A DNA stretch of 64,000 nucleotides from Polynucleobacter sp. JS-JIR-II-50 (GTDB taxonomy: Bacteria > Pseudomonadota > Gammaproteobacteria > Burkholderiales > Burkholderiaceae). This document shows, piece by piece, positions 30,560 to 40,078 of this stretch. How positions within the stretch are numbered: position 1 is the stretch's first letter; every line of letters starts with the position of its first letter. Below the pieces are notes generated by a model. The model was given only the letters and a program-made list of their open reading frames with translations, made no database searches and was not told the origin of the DNA. Made by a program: the position numbers and the translations under genes. The stretch is taken from assembly GCF_018687895.1 (NCBI RefSeq), contig NZ_CP061307.1:1323948-1387947 (forward strand). The letters are read 5' to 3'.

Positions 30560-31483
30560 ATGCATAAGAATTCCACCAAACCCCCTTTATCCTTGCCTAA
30601 GGACATAGATTCCATGGAGCGACGTCGACTCCTCAGCCTCGGAATTGGCATGGGCGCCCTCCTTGGGGGCGTAGGTTTGAGCTCTTGCAGCCTTGTTGGG
30701 AGTAAAAAACCGGTCGTTGGCCTGGTTCTAGGTGCTGGAGCAGCCCGAGGCTTTGCTCACGTAGGCGTCATTAAAGCATTAGAAGCCCAGGGCATCAGAC
30801 CCGATATTGTTGTTGGTAGTAGCGCTGGCAGCGTGATTGCCACCCTACTCGCATCTGGTGCCACTGGGAATGATCTCAATCGCTTAGCTCTCAATCTAGA
30901 TGAGGCCACGATTGCCGACTGGGGCCTCCCATTTGCCGGCCGATTTGGCGGACTCATCAAGGGTGATGCCCTGCAAAATATGGTGAATCGAGAAGTGCAA
31001 AACAAATCGATTGAACAAATGCGCATCCCCTTAGGAATTGTTGCTACTGAATTGCAATCTGGCAAAGGGGTTCTATTTAGAACGGGCAATACCGGTTTAG
31101 CCGTTCGTGCATCTTGTAGCGTACCCGGAGTATTTCAGCCAGCAGTGATCAGCGGCAAAGAATATGTCGATGGTGGTTTAGTAGCGCCAGTACCAGTAAG
31201 CTATGCAAGACAGATGGGGGCAACCTTAGTCATTGCAGTAAATATTTCTTCCGAGCCGGTTCATCAAGATGCCAGCGGAACCTTAGGCGTTTTGCAGCAA
31301 ACTATTTCCATCATGCAGAGAAGCATTAATCAGTACGAACTCAAAAGCGCCGATATCGTGATTCAGCCGCAGTTAAAGCAAATGGGTAGTGGTGATTTCA
31401 AATCCAGAAATGCCGCCATACTCGCCGGTGAAGCTGCGGCGCAGGAACAAATGGGTTTAATTAAAGAGAAGTTAAAGGGCTAG
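30560..31483 (+). CDS. Patatin-like phospholipase family lipoprotein (RssA-like)
   Basis: Lipid acyl hydrolase fold. The Ser-Asp dyad is intact: GSSAG with S88, and D204 in YVDGGLVAPVPV; the oxyanion hole is GAGAARGFAHVGV. The N-terminus holds an arginine run (RRR), a hydrophobic helix and a lipobox-like LSSC with C43, so it may be a lipoprotein facing the periplasm. An internal ATG at residue 19 (30614) gives a shorter, more usual signal peptide. Its substrate is not known. It diverges from scpB across 186 bases. Confidence 0.88.
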   Translation: MHKNSTKPPLSLPKDIDSMERRRLLSLGIGMGALLGGVGLSSCSLVGSKKPVVGLVLGAGAARGFAHVGVIKALEAQGIRPDIVVGSSAGSVIATLLASGATGNDLNRLALNLDEATIADWGLPFAGRFGGLIKGDALQNMVNREVQNKSIEQMRIPLGIVATELQSGKGVLFRTGNTGLAVRASCSVPGVFQPAVISGKEYVDGGLVAPVPVSYARQMGATLVIAVNISSEPVHQDASGTLGVLQQTISIMQRSINQYELKSADIVIQPQLKQMGSGDFKSRNAAILAGEAAAQEQMGLIKEKLKG

Positions 31484-31509
31484 CAACCATCAGGCTGCAG
31501 AGCGCTTGA

Positions 31510-32157
31510 TTAAAGGCTGCGTGAGTTACGCTTGAGATTTTTGACTTCGTTAAGAAGTTCTTGCCGTTCAGAGTCATCGAGATTGTCGCTACCATCCAAA
31601 CGGCGCGCTCCGTCAAAACGTTTATCCCAATAGAGACTACCGAGATCATCCACTCGAACATTGGTACCTTTAGAAGGTGAGTGAATGAATTTGTTGTCGC
31701 CCACATAAATTCCGACGTGCGAAAAAGTGAGGCGCATCGTATTAAAAAATACGAGATCGCCTGGTTGTAATTCTTCGCGGGTAATCGGTTTACCAACACG
31801 GCTCATTTGCGTTGACTTACGCGGCAACAAGAATCCCAACTTATCTTTGAAGACGTAGCCAACAAAGCTACTGCCATCCAATCCAGACTGCGGCAATTCC
31901 GTATCCCAGCGGTAGCGCACACCAATGACTTCCATAGCGCGGTTAATTAATTCCTCTGATTTGCCAGTCACGGTATCGGCCAAGCGGTCCGATACTCGGG
32001 CGATATAGGAGCGACCGGCCTGGAACATACTTTCTTTAGGAACTACCGCATCCGAGGATGTCTCTACCGCCGCATCAGCCGCATAGGCGGATACAGAGAT
32101 GATGGCACCTAAACTCAGGCCCAGTAGTTTTAAAAGTAGTACTTTTTTCAATGACAT
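31510..32157 (-). CDS. NlpC/P60-family protein lacking the catalytic cysteine
   Basis: Exported, with a signal peptide ending near AYAADA. The NlpC/P60 domain spans about 68-185 and aligns well with MepS/Spr, but the conserved LDCSGFV reads LDGSSFV: the nucleophile is Gly95 (codon GGC at 31873-31875). The two histidines remain, H147 in FSHVGIYVGD and H159 in FIHSPS. A single T-to-G change would explain the first substitution. It ends in a charged helix. Either an inactive, peptidoglycan-binding paralogue, or a sequence error; the neighbouring Gly-to-Ser change argues for real divergence. Confidence 0.85.
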   Translation of the reverse strand: MSLKKVLLLKLLGLSLGAIISVSAYAADAAVETSSDAVVPKESMFQAGRSYIARVSDRLADTVTGKSEELINRAMEVIGVRYRWDTELPQSGLDGSSFVGYVFKDKLGFLLPRKSTQMSRVGKPITREELQPGDLVFFNTMRLTFSHVGIYVGDNKFIHSPSKGTNVRVDDLGSLYWDKRFDGARRLDGSDNLDDSERQELLNEVKNLKRNSRSL

Positions 32158-32294
32158 CGGATCAGTTTAACAAAGAACCCCTAATTAACCAAGTCTTGAG
32201 TCTATTCTTAAGTCATTGTTTATAAAGATAAATTTGCTTTAAATCAGGGCAAATGCACCAAATTAGCCCATTCCAGGGGGTTTTGGCCCACCAT

Positions 32295-33932
32295 CTAAGT
32301 CAGCTCAGCAGCCGCAAATAGCTCTTTCGTATAGATCTGACGGGGGTGCTTAATCAGGGTTTCGGTATCGCCAAATTCCACTACCTTGCCCCCCTTGAGA
32401 ACCATCACCTCGTGAGACATTGCCCTAATCACCGCCAGATCATGACTAATCATAAGATAGGCCAAGTTGTACTTTTTTTGCAGCTCGGTTAATAAGGCAA
32501 GCACCTGCTTTTGAATAGAGACATCCAATGCCGAGGTGGGCTCATCCAATACCAAAATTTGTGGGCGCAAAATTAAGGCACGCGCAATCGCAATTCTTTG
32601 GCGTTGTCCTCCAGAAAATTCGTGGGGGTAGCGCAGAAGCGCAGAACGATCTAGACCAACTTCTTTCAGCATATCCATTACGCGACTCTCGCGTTCCGCA
32701 GTAGACAGTTTTGGAAAATGCACATCCAAGCCTTCAGAAATAATCTGCAATACGTTCATGCGCGGTGACAGCGAGCCAAAGGGATCCTGAAAGATCACCT
32801 GCAAGCTAGAACGCATAGCACGTCGTTCAATGGGCTTGAGTGTTTGCCAGTCGCTACCAAGCACATCAACATTGCCAGTCACTTCCGCCATTGAATCACC
32901 CAGTAAGCCGAGCACAGCCATGCCTAGAGTAGTTTTGCCAGAGCCAGATTCTCCAATCACACCAATGGTCTGCCCTTGCTTTAGTTCAAAGCTGACTTTT
33001 TTCAACACTTTATGTGATGGCGCTTTTTTAAACCAAGAGACTGATTCTGAGCTCGGGTAAGCAACCGAGAGGTCCTCTGTTTTCAACAACACTGGAGCCA
33101 AGGGCATCGGAGGTGCCAGATCACGCACTGGCTCACTATTGACCAGTGCGCGCGTATAAGGATCCTCTGGGTGTTCAAATACTTGCTTGGTCGGCCCTGC
33201 CTCCATCAAGTTACCTTGATTGAGCACGGCCACACGTTGTGCAAAATGCTTCACCAAATTGAGATCATGGGTAATCAACAAAATACCCATCCCGCCATGA
33301 TCTTTGGATTCTTCTTGGAGCTCTTTGAGTAAATCCAAGATTTGCAAACGCAAACTCACATCTAAAGCTGTCGTAGGCTCATCGGCGATTAATAGTCGCG
33401 GCTTACATGCTAAAGCCATTGCAATCATGGCGCGCTGTCTTTGGCCCCCTGAGAGTTGATGCGGATAAGAATGAAAGCGGCGCTCAGGCTCTGGAATGCC
33501 CGTCTTTCTGAGTAAATCAATTGCAGCATCAATCGAATCCGCTTTAGATATCAAAGGTTGATAGATTTGTACTGCCTCGATGATTTGATTGCCAACAGTA
33601 AAGAGTGGGTTCAAGGCCGTCATCGGCTCCTGAAACACCATTGCAATTTCACGACCGCGAATCTCCCGAATATCTTGGATAGACATCGAGAGCAAGTCTA
33701 CAGTGCCCTTCCCATCTTTTTTATTCCAGAGAATCTTTCCAGAGACTTTGGCGCCCTCTGGCTCTAAACGTAACGGCGCCAATGCAGTCAGCGTCTTACC
33801 TGAGCCAGATTCCCCAACTAATGCCACACGCTCACCAATACCGATTTCCAAATTAAGATGATTGACCGCAAACTTTTCACGACGACCCGTACCAAATGAA
33901 ATGCACAGATCTTCATAACGGAGCAAGCTCAT
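32295..33932 (-). CDS. yejF: Peptide ABC transporter, dual ATP-binding protein YejF
   Basis: Powers import by the YejABEF complex. Two ATPase domains are fused, at about 1-265 and 280-545. Each has a Walker A GESGSGKT (near 37 and 313), a signature motif (LSGGQRQRAMIA and FSGGQRQRIAIA) and a Walker B ending in ADEPT or LDEPT. The length of 545 compares with about 529 in E. coli. It overlaps yejE by 4 bases and is last of the yejABEF operon. The family imports peptides and is known to take up microcin C. Confidence 0.94.
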   Translation of the reverse strand: MSLLRYEDLCISFGTGRREKFAVNHLNLEIGIGERVALVGESGSGKTLTALAPLRLEPEGAKVSGKILWNKKDGKGTVDLLSMSIQDIREIRGREIAMVFQEPMTALNPLFTVGNQIIEAVQIYQPLISKADSIDAAIDLLRKTGIPEPERRFHSYPHQLSGGQRQRAMIAMALACKPRLLIADEPTTALDVSLRLQILDLLKELQEESKDHGGMGILLITHDLNLVKHFAQRVAVLNQGNLMEAGPTKQVFEHPEDPYTRALVNSEPVRDLAPPMPLAPVLLKTEDLSVAYPSSESVSWFKKAPSHKVLKKVSFELKQGQTIGVIGESGSGKTTLGMAVLGLLGDSMAEVTGNVDVLGSDWQTLKPIERRAMRSSLQVIFQDPFGSLSPRMNVLQIISEGLDVHFPKLSTAERESRVMDMLKEVGLDRSALLRYPHEFSGGQRQRIAIARALILRPQILVLDEPTSALDVSIQKQVLALLTELQKKYNLAYLMISHDLAVIRAMSHEVMVLKGGKVVEFGDTETLIKHPRQIYTKELFAAAELT

Positions 33933-34954
33933 GAGCGACCTCCGCTCATCACACTAGCCTTGCGAGAATCAAAAGCATTACGCAGTGCTTCACCCATAAA
34001 AGTTAATAGCAACAGAGTTGCGACCAAGACAACAAAGGTTGATAGAGAGATCCACCAGGCATCAAGATTGCTTTTACCTTGAGAGAGTAGTTCGCCCAAA
34101 CTTGGAGTGCCCGGGGGTACACCTAATCCTAAAAAGTCCAAACTGGTTAGCGACAAAATAGCGGCACTCATGCGAAATGGCAAAAAGGTAATCACTGGCG
34201 TCAAGCTATTAGGCAAGATGTGACGCCACATAATTTGCAAATTGGTTAAGCCCAAGGCTCGTGCTGCACGTACATATTCCAAGGCACGATTCCGGAAAAA
34301 CTCAGCTCTGACGTAATCTGATAAACCCATCCAACCAAAAGCAGCCAACAAAATAATCAGCAGGGAAACGCTGGGATTAAAGATCGAAGCAAAAATAATC
34401 AGCAAATATAACTCCGGCATAGCTGACCAGATCTCTATAAGGCGCTGCGAGACTAAGTCAAACTTGCCACCAAAGAAACCCATTAAGGATCCAGTGATGA
34501 TGCCCACACTCACACCAACGATCGTTAGCGCAAGACCAAAAAGAATGGATAAGCGGAAACCATAGATCAGGCGCGCCAAAACATCGCGCCCACGATCATC
34601 GGTTCCTAGCCAGTTTTCCCAAGAAGGTGGCGCTGGATTGGGTGCTTGTGAAAAGTAATTGAGTGTTTCATAGCTATAGTGAATCGGCGGGTAGATAGCC
34701 CAATTACCATTGCTAGTAATGTTTTGGCGAATATCGGGATCTAAGAAATCAGTTGGAGTCGCAAAGTCACCACCAAAGACAGTTTCTGGCTGACTCTTCA
34801 CAATCGGAAAATAGAAATGACCTTCATAGCGCACCACCAAAGGCTTGTCATTCGCAATCAATTCGGCGCACATCGATAAACCAAACAGGACCATGAAGAT
34901 CCATAGGCTTGCATACCCCATGCGACTATTCTTGAAGCGCTGCCAACGACTCAT
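33929..34954 (-). CDS. yejE: Peptide ABC transporter permease YejE
   Basis: Inner-membrane permease with about six helices. After the N-terminal helix (SLWIFMVLFGLSMCAELI) comes a large periplasmic loop with the pattern TPTDFLDPDIR, then five helices and the cytoplasmic EAA loop EYVRAARALGLTNLQIMWRHILPN. I chose the ATG at 34954, which overlaps the yejB stop (ATGA) and has AGGAGG about 8 bases upstream; the longer reading frame adds 17 Cys/Arg residues that no YejE has. Overlaps yejF by 4 bases. Confidence 0.93.
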   Translation of the reverse strand: MSRWQRFKNSRMGYASLWIFMVLFGLSMCAELIANDKPLVVRYEGHFYFPIVKSQPETVFGGDFATPTDFLDPDIRQNITSNGNWAIYPPIHYSYETLNYFSQAPNPAPPSWENWLGTDDRGRDVLARLIYGFRLSILFGLALTIVGVSVGIITGSLMGFFGGKFDLVSQRLIEIWSAMPELYLLIIFASIFNPSVSLLIILLAAFGWMGLSDYVRAEFFRNRALEYVRAARALGLTNLQIMWRHILPNSLTPVITFLPFRMSAAILSLTSLDFLGLGVPPGTPSLGELLSQGKSNLDAWWISLSTFVVLVATLLLLTFMGEALRNAFDSRKASVMSGGRS

Positions 34955-36027
34955 GAGCCGCCTCCTGCACCAAACTGAATGCGTGGGTCTACATAAACAT
35001 AGCAAAGATCCGAGATTAACTTGGTAAATAAGCCAATCAGAGTGAATAAATACAGAGTGCCAAAGACTACTGGGTAGTCGCGACGCATTACGGACTCGTA
35101 TGAAAGCAAACCAAGTCCGTCTAATGAGAAAAGCGTTTCAATTAATAGTGAGCCAGTAAAAAATGCGCCGATAAATGCAGCCGGGAATCCAGTCACCAAA
35201 GGTAAGAGCGCATTACGGAATACATGCTTCCACAAGACTTGCTTTTCAGTAAGGCCCTTTGCGCGCGCAGTCAAAACATACTGCTTACGAATCTCTTCCA
35301 AAAAAGAATTCTTAGTCAACATCGTGACTACGGCAAAGCTACCTAATACTGAAGCAGTAATCGGTAACACTAGGTGCCACAAGTAATCCATGACTTTGCC
35401 AACTAAACTCAGATCACTCCAATTGTCTGAGGTAAGCCCTCTTAGCGGAAATAGCTGTAAGAAACTACCGCCACCAAAGAGAACAAGCAATAAGACGCCC
35501 AGCACAAATCCAGGAATCGCATAACCCACTAGGATCATGCTGCTGGTGACGGCATCAAAGCGTGAGCCATCACGGACTGCCTTGGCAATACCCAAGGGAA
35601 TCGAAACCAAATACGTGATGAAGAAGGTCCACAGTCCAATGCTGATTGAGACTGGCAACTTAGAGACCACTAAAGTCCAAACGCTTTCGTGTTGGTAGTA
35701 GCTTTCACCCAAGTCAAATCTGGCAAAGCGGCCCAACATCATGAAATAGCGTTCGAGTGGCGGCTTATCGAAACCGTATAAAGCTTTGACTTCCTCTAAA
35801 CGCTGCGCATCGACGCCTTGACGACCGCGATAGGTTGATCCAGAGCCTGAGGATTCTGAGCCGCCTGTTGCAGCGCCACCCTTCCCTTTTAATTCCAACA
35901 CCATTTGCTCTACTGGACCACCCGGAACAAATTGCACCACTGCAAAGGTAAGAGTTAGCACCCCCAAGATTGTCGGGATCATTAGGAGCAAACGTTTAAA
36001 AATATAGGCGCGCATTTGACCTTGCAT
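34951..36027 (-). CDS. yejB: Peptide ABC transporter permease YejB
   Basis: Partner permease of YejE. The N-terminal helix (YIFKRLLLMIPTILGVLTLTFAVVQFVPGG) has the typical DppB-like PGGP turn. The later segment EEIRKQYVLTARAKGLTEKQVLWKHVFRNALLP is the EAA motif that contacts YejF. A Gly/Ser-rich insertion near residues 45-65 is somewhat unusual. The ATG at 36027 shares one base with the yejA stop (TAATG) and has GAGG upstream; an ATG at 36015 is possible. About 358 residues versus 364 in E. coli. Confidence 0.93.
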   Translation of the reverse strand: MQGQMRAYIFKRLLLMIPTILGVLTLTFAVVQFVPGGPVEQMVLELKGKGGAATGGSESSGSGSTYRGRQGVDAQRLEEVKALYGFDKPPLERYFMMLGRFARFDLGESYYQHESVWTLVVSKLPVSISIGLWTFFITYLVSIPLGIAKAVRDGSRFDAVTSSMILVGYAIPGFVLGVLLLVLFGGGSFLQLFPLRGLTSDNWSDLSLVGKVMDYLWHLVLPITASVLGSFAVVTMLTKNSFLEEIRKQYVLTARAKGLTEKQVLWKHVFRNALLPLVTGFPAAFIGAFFTGSLLIETLFSLDGLGLLSYESVMRRDYPVVFGTLYLFTLIGLFTKLISDLCYVYVDPRIQFGAGGGS

Positions 36028-37895
36028 TATTTGGCCTCTTCTTTCCACCAATTTTGCATGATCCATGCCTCGGCTGAGTAATACAAAGGAGGCTCCGGAT
36101 AGCGCATCTCGTGGCGGAAGGCAACGCGATGGGTTGGGTTGTACCACTGCGGCACAACGTAATAACTATTCCACAGAACTCTGTCTAGGGCTCTCGTTGC
36201 GGTTCTTAACTGTTCCCGATTTTGTGCTTTGGTAATTTCATCAATCAAAGCATCTACCACGGGAGACTGCACACCAATCACATTATCAGAGCCTTTTTCT
36301 CTAGCGGCCTGACTGCCAAAGCGGTCCCAGAGTTCATTGCCTGGATTTTGGGAGTCCTGAAACCTGACAGTAGTCATGTCAAAGTCGTATTCATTCATAC
36401 GCTTTTGATGCAAAGCAAAATCACTGGTCCGAATGTCTACTTGCACTCCCAACTTTTCTAAGTTGCGTACATAAGCAGAAATCACCCTTAAGAAGAATCC
36501 ACCGTCTTCGACTATCTCAAAGCGAAATGGCTCACCCTTTTCATTGCGTAATGCACCGTCACGATATTGCCAGCCCGCATGAAGAAGAAGCTCACGGGCT
36601 TTCTTCAAATTTTGACGCAAGCTACCGGGTGGTTTTGTCGATGGCGCTGCCAGCATTGGGTCAAACACAGCATCCGGAACCCACTGCGGATATTTTGCTT
36701 TCAAGGGCTTGAGTAGCTTTAACTCTGACTCAGTTGGTTTACGAGGGCCATCAAAGTTTGCACTCAAATCACTGTTGGTGAAATAACTATTAATGCGGCT
36801 GTACTGATCAAAAAATATTTGGCGATTGAGCCATTCAAAATCGAGTGCATAGCCTAATGCTTCACGTACACGCGCATCTTTAAAAATAGGACGCCGTACA
36901 TTCATGGCAAAACCTTGCATGCCAGCGCCATTGTGATTTAAGAACGCTTTCTTTAAGAGAACACCTTGATCAAACTTAGAGCCTACATACCCTTTAGCCC
37001 AGATCTTGGCGCGATACTCAACCAGAGCATCAAACTCCCCCGCTTTAAAGGCTTCCAGCCTAACAGCATCATCGCTATAAAGCTTGTATAGAACACGATC
37101 AAAGTTATAAAAGCCAACGCGGACATTTAACGGTTTGCCGAGTTGATCAGCCCAGTAGTTTGGATTCTTCTTAAAAACAATCGATTTGCCCGCTTTGAAC
37201 GATTCAATCAAATAAGGCCCACTACCGATTGGCGCTTCAAAGGCAAGCTTCTCAAACGGAATGACCGACCCGTCCGCTTGCTTACCCCAGTTACGCGAGA
37301 ACACTGGGAAGGTTCCTGCCAAGATTGGTAGTTCAGCATTGTCATTTTTAAAATCAAAGCGGATGGATCGATCAGACAAAACAACCGCTTCTTTAATATC
37401 CGCAAAAGTGGTTTTATAGCGCGGATGCGCCTTACCGCTCATCAAGGTATCAAAACTATATTTAACGTCAGCAGCCAAAACTGGACTGCCATCAGAAAAT
37501 TTTGCCTCAGAGCGAATATGGAAAGTAACCGACTTATGATCTTTGGCTACTTGAATATCATCTGCCAATAAGCCGTAAATACTAGAGACCTCATCCGCAC
37601 TTCCTTCTGCCAAGGACTCAAACATGAGATCAATACCTGGCGCTGTAATGCCGCGCAGAGTAAATGGGTTGAATTTATCAAAGCTCGTTCTCTGCCCTGG
37701 ATTGGGCAAGACCAGGGTTCCACCACGGGGGGCGCTGGGATTGACATAATCAAAATGAGCAAATCCCTCGGGATATTTGGGTTTGCCGTATTGTGCAATT
37801 CCCTGTCCTGCATGAGCTAAATTGGCCCCAAGGCCCGCTAGCAGGGCTAGCAGCAAGAAATAGGCAATTTGTCGAATGGGCTTTAGGGTGGGCAT
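36027..37895 (-). CDS. yejA: Peptide ABC transporter periplasmic binding protein YejA
   Basis: Extracytoplasmic family-5 solute receptor that delivers peptides to YejBEF. The signal peptide (IAYFLLLALLAGLGANLAHA) is followed by HFDYVNPSAPRGGTLVLP, the characteristic YejA opening, and FNPFTLRG. At 622 residues it is close to E. coli YejA. It is the first gene of the operon yejABEF and diverges from fabI, whose start is only 50 bases away, so both promoters share a very short region. Confidence 0.93.
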   Translation of the reverse strand: MPTLKPIRQIAYFLLLALLAGLGANLAHAGQGIAQYGKPKYPEGFAHFDYVNPSAPRGGTLVLPNPGQRTSFDKFNPFTLRGITAPGIDLMFESLAEGSADEVSSIYGLLADDIQVAKDHKSVTFHIRSEAKFSDGSPVLAADVKYSFDTLMSGKAHPRYKTTFADIKEAVVLSDRSIRFDFKNDNAELPILAGTFPVFSRNWGKQADGSVIPFEKLAFEAPIGSGPYLIESFKAGKSIVFKKNPNYWADQLGKPLNVRVGFYNFDRVLYKLYSDDAVRLEAFKAGEFDALVEYRAKIWAKGYVGSKFDQGVLLKKAFLNHNGAGMQGFAMNVRRPIFKDARVREALGYALDFEWLNRQIFFDQYSRINSYFTNSDLSANFDGPRKPTESELKLLKPLKAKYPQWVPDAVFDPMLAAPSTKPPGSLRQNLKKARELLLHAGWQYRDGALRNEKGEPFRFEIVEDGGFFLRVISAYVRNLEKLGVQVDIRTSDFALHQKRMNEYDFDMTTVRFQDSQNPGNELWDRFGSQAAREKGSDNVIGVQSPVVDALIDEITKAQNREQLRTATRALDRVLWNSYYVVPQWYNPTHRVAFRHEMRYPEPPLYYSAEAWIMQNWWKEEAK

Positions 37896-37945
37896 ATATG
37901 CAACAATTGTAGATAGCTAATCATATTTGAAGTAAAGGACAAAAC

Positions 37946-38731
37946 ATGGGCTTTCTCACCGGCAAAAAAATCCTCATTACCGGCCTCCTCTCTAACCGTT
38001 CTATTGCCTATGGCATAGCCAAGGCCTGCCACCGCGAAGGTGCCGAACTAGCCTTTACCTATGTAGGTGAACGCTTTAAGGACCGTATCGTTGATTTTGC
38101 AAAAGAATTCAACACCGAACTGATTTTTGACTGCGATGTAGGTAGTGACGAGCAAATCAGCGGCCTTTTTAAGGATTTAGCCAAGTCCTGGCCCCAATTT
38201 GATGGTTTTGTACATGCCATCGGCTTCGCTCCACGCGAGGCAATTGCCGGCGATTTCTTGGATGGTCTTTCTCGCGAAGGCTTCAAGATTGCTCACGATA
38301 TTTCTGCTTACAGCTTTCCAGCAATGGCAAAAGAAGCGCTTCCAATGTTGCGCGACAAATCGTCATTGCTCACATTGACCTATTTAGGCTCTATGAAGAA
38401 TGTTCCTAACTACAACACTATGGGTTTAGCAAAGGCATCGCTTGAAGCCTCTGTTCGCTATCTCGCTGGCTCAGTTGGCCCTAAAGGCATTCGCGCTAAC
38501 GGTATCTCTGCTGGCCCAATTAAAACTTTAGCCGCTTCTGGCATCAAAGGCTTTGGCAAAATTTTAGAAGCGGTTGAAAAAACTGCGCCCCTGCGTCGCA
38601 ACGTGACTATTGATGACGTAGGTAACACCGCGGCATTCTTATTGTCTGACTTAGCCAATGGTATTACTGCTGAAATCATTTACGTTGATAACGGCTTTAG
38701 TCAAGTGGTTGGCGGAATGGATGAAGTTTGA
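37946..38731 (+). CDS. fabI: Enoyl-[acyl-carrier-protein] reductase FabI
   Basis: NADH-dependent last step of each fatty-acid elongation cycle. The nucleotide-binding block is ITGLLSNRSIAYGIAKAC, as in E. coli FabI. The active-site region SMKNVPNYNTMGLAKASLEASVRYLA contains the Tyr and Lys, and the closing motif is GITAEIIYVDNGF. 261 residues, typical. The stop overlaps the TTG start of the chromate transporter by 4 bases. AAAGGACAAAACATG provides a good ribosome-binding site. Confidence 0.96.
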   Translation: MGFLTGKKILITGLLSNRSIAYGIAKACHREGAELAFTYVGERFKDRIVDFAKEFNTELIFDCDVGSDEQISGLFKDLAKSWPQFDGFVHAIGFAPREAIAGDFLDGLSREGFKIAHDISAYSFPAMAKEALPMLRDKSSLLTLTYLGSMKNVPNYNTMGLAKASLEASVRYLAGSVGPKGIRANGISAGPIKTLAASGIKGFGKILEAVEKTAPLRRNVTIDDVGNTAAFLLSDLANGITAEIIYVDNGFSQVVGGMDEV

Positions 38732-40056
38732 GCATTCCACTACGCGAGGCCCTGAAATTTTGGGCTAAGCTAGGCTTCATCAGTTTTGGTGGGCCCGCAG
38801 GACAGATTGCCGTTCTACACCAAGAGTTAGTTGAAAAGCGTCGCTGGATTTCTGAGCGGCGCTTTTTACATGCACTGAACTACTGCATGCTATTGCCTGG
38901 GCCCGAAGCCCAACAATTAGTGACCTATATTGGCTGGCTGATGCATCGCAGCTGGGGTGGCATCCTGGCTGGCACGCTCTTTGTGCTACCTTCCTTATTC
39001 ATTTTAATTGGCTTGTCATGGGTATATCTCACCTTCGGACAAGTCCCTTGGATTGCTGCAATCTTTTTTGGCATCAAGCCTGCAGTGACTGCGATCGTAT
39101 TGCATGCTGCAGTGCGAATTGGTAAACGCACAATTCATAACCAAGCACTCCAATGGATCGCCCTTGGATCTTTTCTTGCCATCTTTATTCTAAATCTCGC
39201 TTTTCCAATCATCGTGCTTATTGCAGCAGGAATCGGATACTGGGGTGGTAAACGCTATCCAGAACATTTCCAACAAGCTGGCGGTCATAGCACGAAAGAA
39301 GCAAAACAATTTGGTAGCGCCGTCATTGATGATGACACCCCTACTCCCGAACACGCCAAATTTACTTATTCAAAAGCAGTCCATCATAGCCTTGTAGCAT
39401 TTACTTTCTGGCTACTTCCTATTGGTGCATTGATAGCTATCTTTGACTGGAAGACCTTGTACCCAAATATCGCATGGTTCTTTACCAAAGCCGCCCTTCT
39501 GACTTTTGGAGGAGCTTACGCAGTTCTGCCCTACGTATACCAAGGAGCAGTCGAGCACTTTCATTGGCTCAGCGCCAACCAAATGATTGATGGTTTAGCA
39601 CTTGGCGAAGCTACGCCAGGCCCATTGATCATGGTGGTGGCTTTTGTTGGCTACCTTGCAGGACATATCCAACACCTCATTGGCTATACCAATCCATTTT
39701 GGTTTGGGGTGCTGGGTGCTTGTGTTGCTACTTGGTTTACTTTTTTACCTTCCTTCTTTTTTATCCTAGTAGGCGGTCCGTTAATTGAATCAACGCATGG
39801 CAAACTCGGATTTACAGCTCCGCTAACAGCAATCACAGCAGCGGTGGTTGGCGTCATTGCTAATTTAGGCCTCTTCTTTGCTTATCACGTCTTTTTACCA
39901 AGAGGCTTTGGCGGCTCGATCTCTTGGATCTCGATTTTGATCTGCGCCTTAGCTGGTTTAGCTTTATTTAAGTTTCAAAAGGGTGTTCTTTCGGTATTGA
40001 GTGGGTCAGCCTTGGCTGGATTGCTCTTCTATTACATCTCTATTTTGATAGGGTGA
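38728..40056 (+). CDS. chrA: Chromate transporter ChrA, two-domain form
   Basis: Inner-membrane protein of the CHR family, expected to export chromate or a related oxyanion. 442 residues with two homologous halves of about six helices each. First half: FGGPAGQIAVLHQELVEKRRWISE and LLPGPEAQQLVTYIGW; second half: FGGAYAVLPYVYQGAVEHFHWLS and LGEATPGPLIMVVAFVGYLAG. The start is TTG at 38728, overlapping the fabI stop (TTGA), an unusual pairing. The region between the halves is hydrophilic. Confidence 0.9.
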   Translation: MSIPLREALKFWAKLGFISFGGPAGQIAVLHQELVEKRRWISERRFLHALNYCMLLPGPEAQQLVTYIGWLMHRSWGGILAGTLFVLPSLFILIGLSWVYLTFGQVPWIAAIFFGIKPAVTAIVLHAAVRIGKRTIHNQALQWIALGSFLAIFILNLAFPIIVLIAAGIGYWGGKRYPEHFQQAGGHSTKEAKQFGSAVIDDDTPTPEHAKFTYSKAVHHSLVAFTFWLLPIGALIAIFDWKTLYPNIAWFFTKAALLTFGGAYAVLPYVYQGAVEHFHWLSANQMIDGLALGEATPGPLIMVVAFVGYLAGHIQHLIGYTNPFWFGVLGACVATWFTFLPSFFFILVGGPLIESTHGKLGFTAPLTAITAAVVGVIANLGLFFAYHVFLPRGFGGSISWISILICALAGLALFKFQKGVLSVLSGSALAGLLFYYISILIG

Positions 40057-40078
40057 GTTTTTTCACAAGATTGGCATA

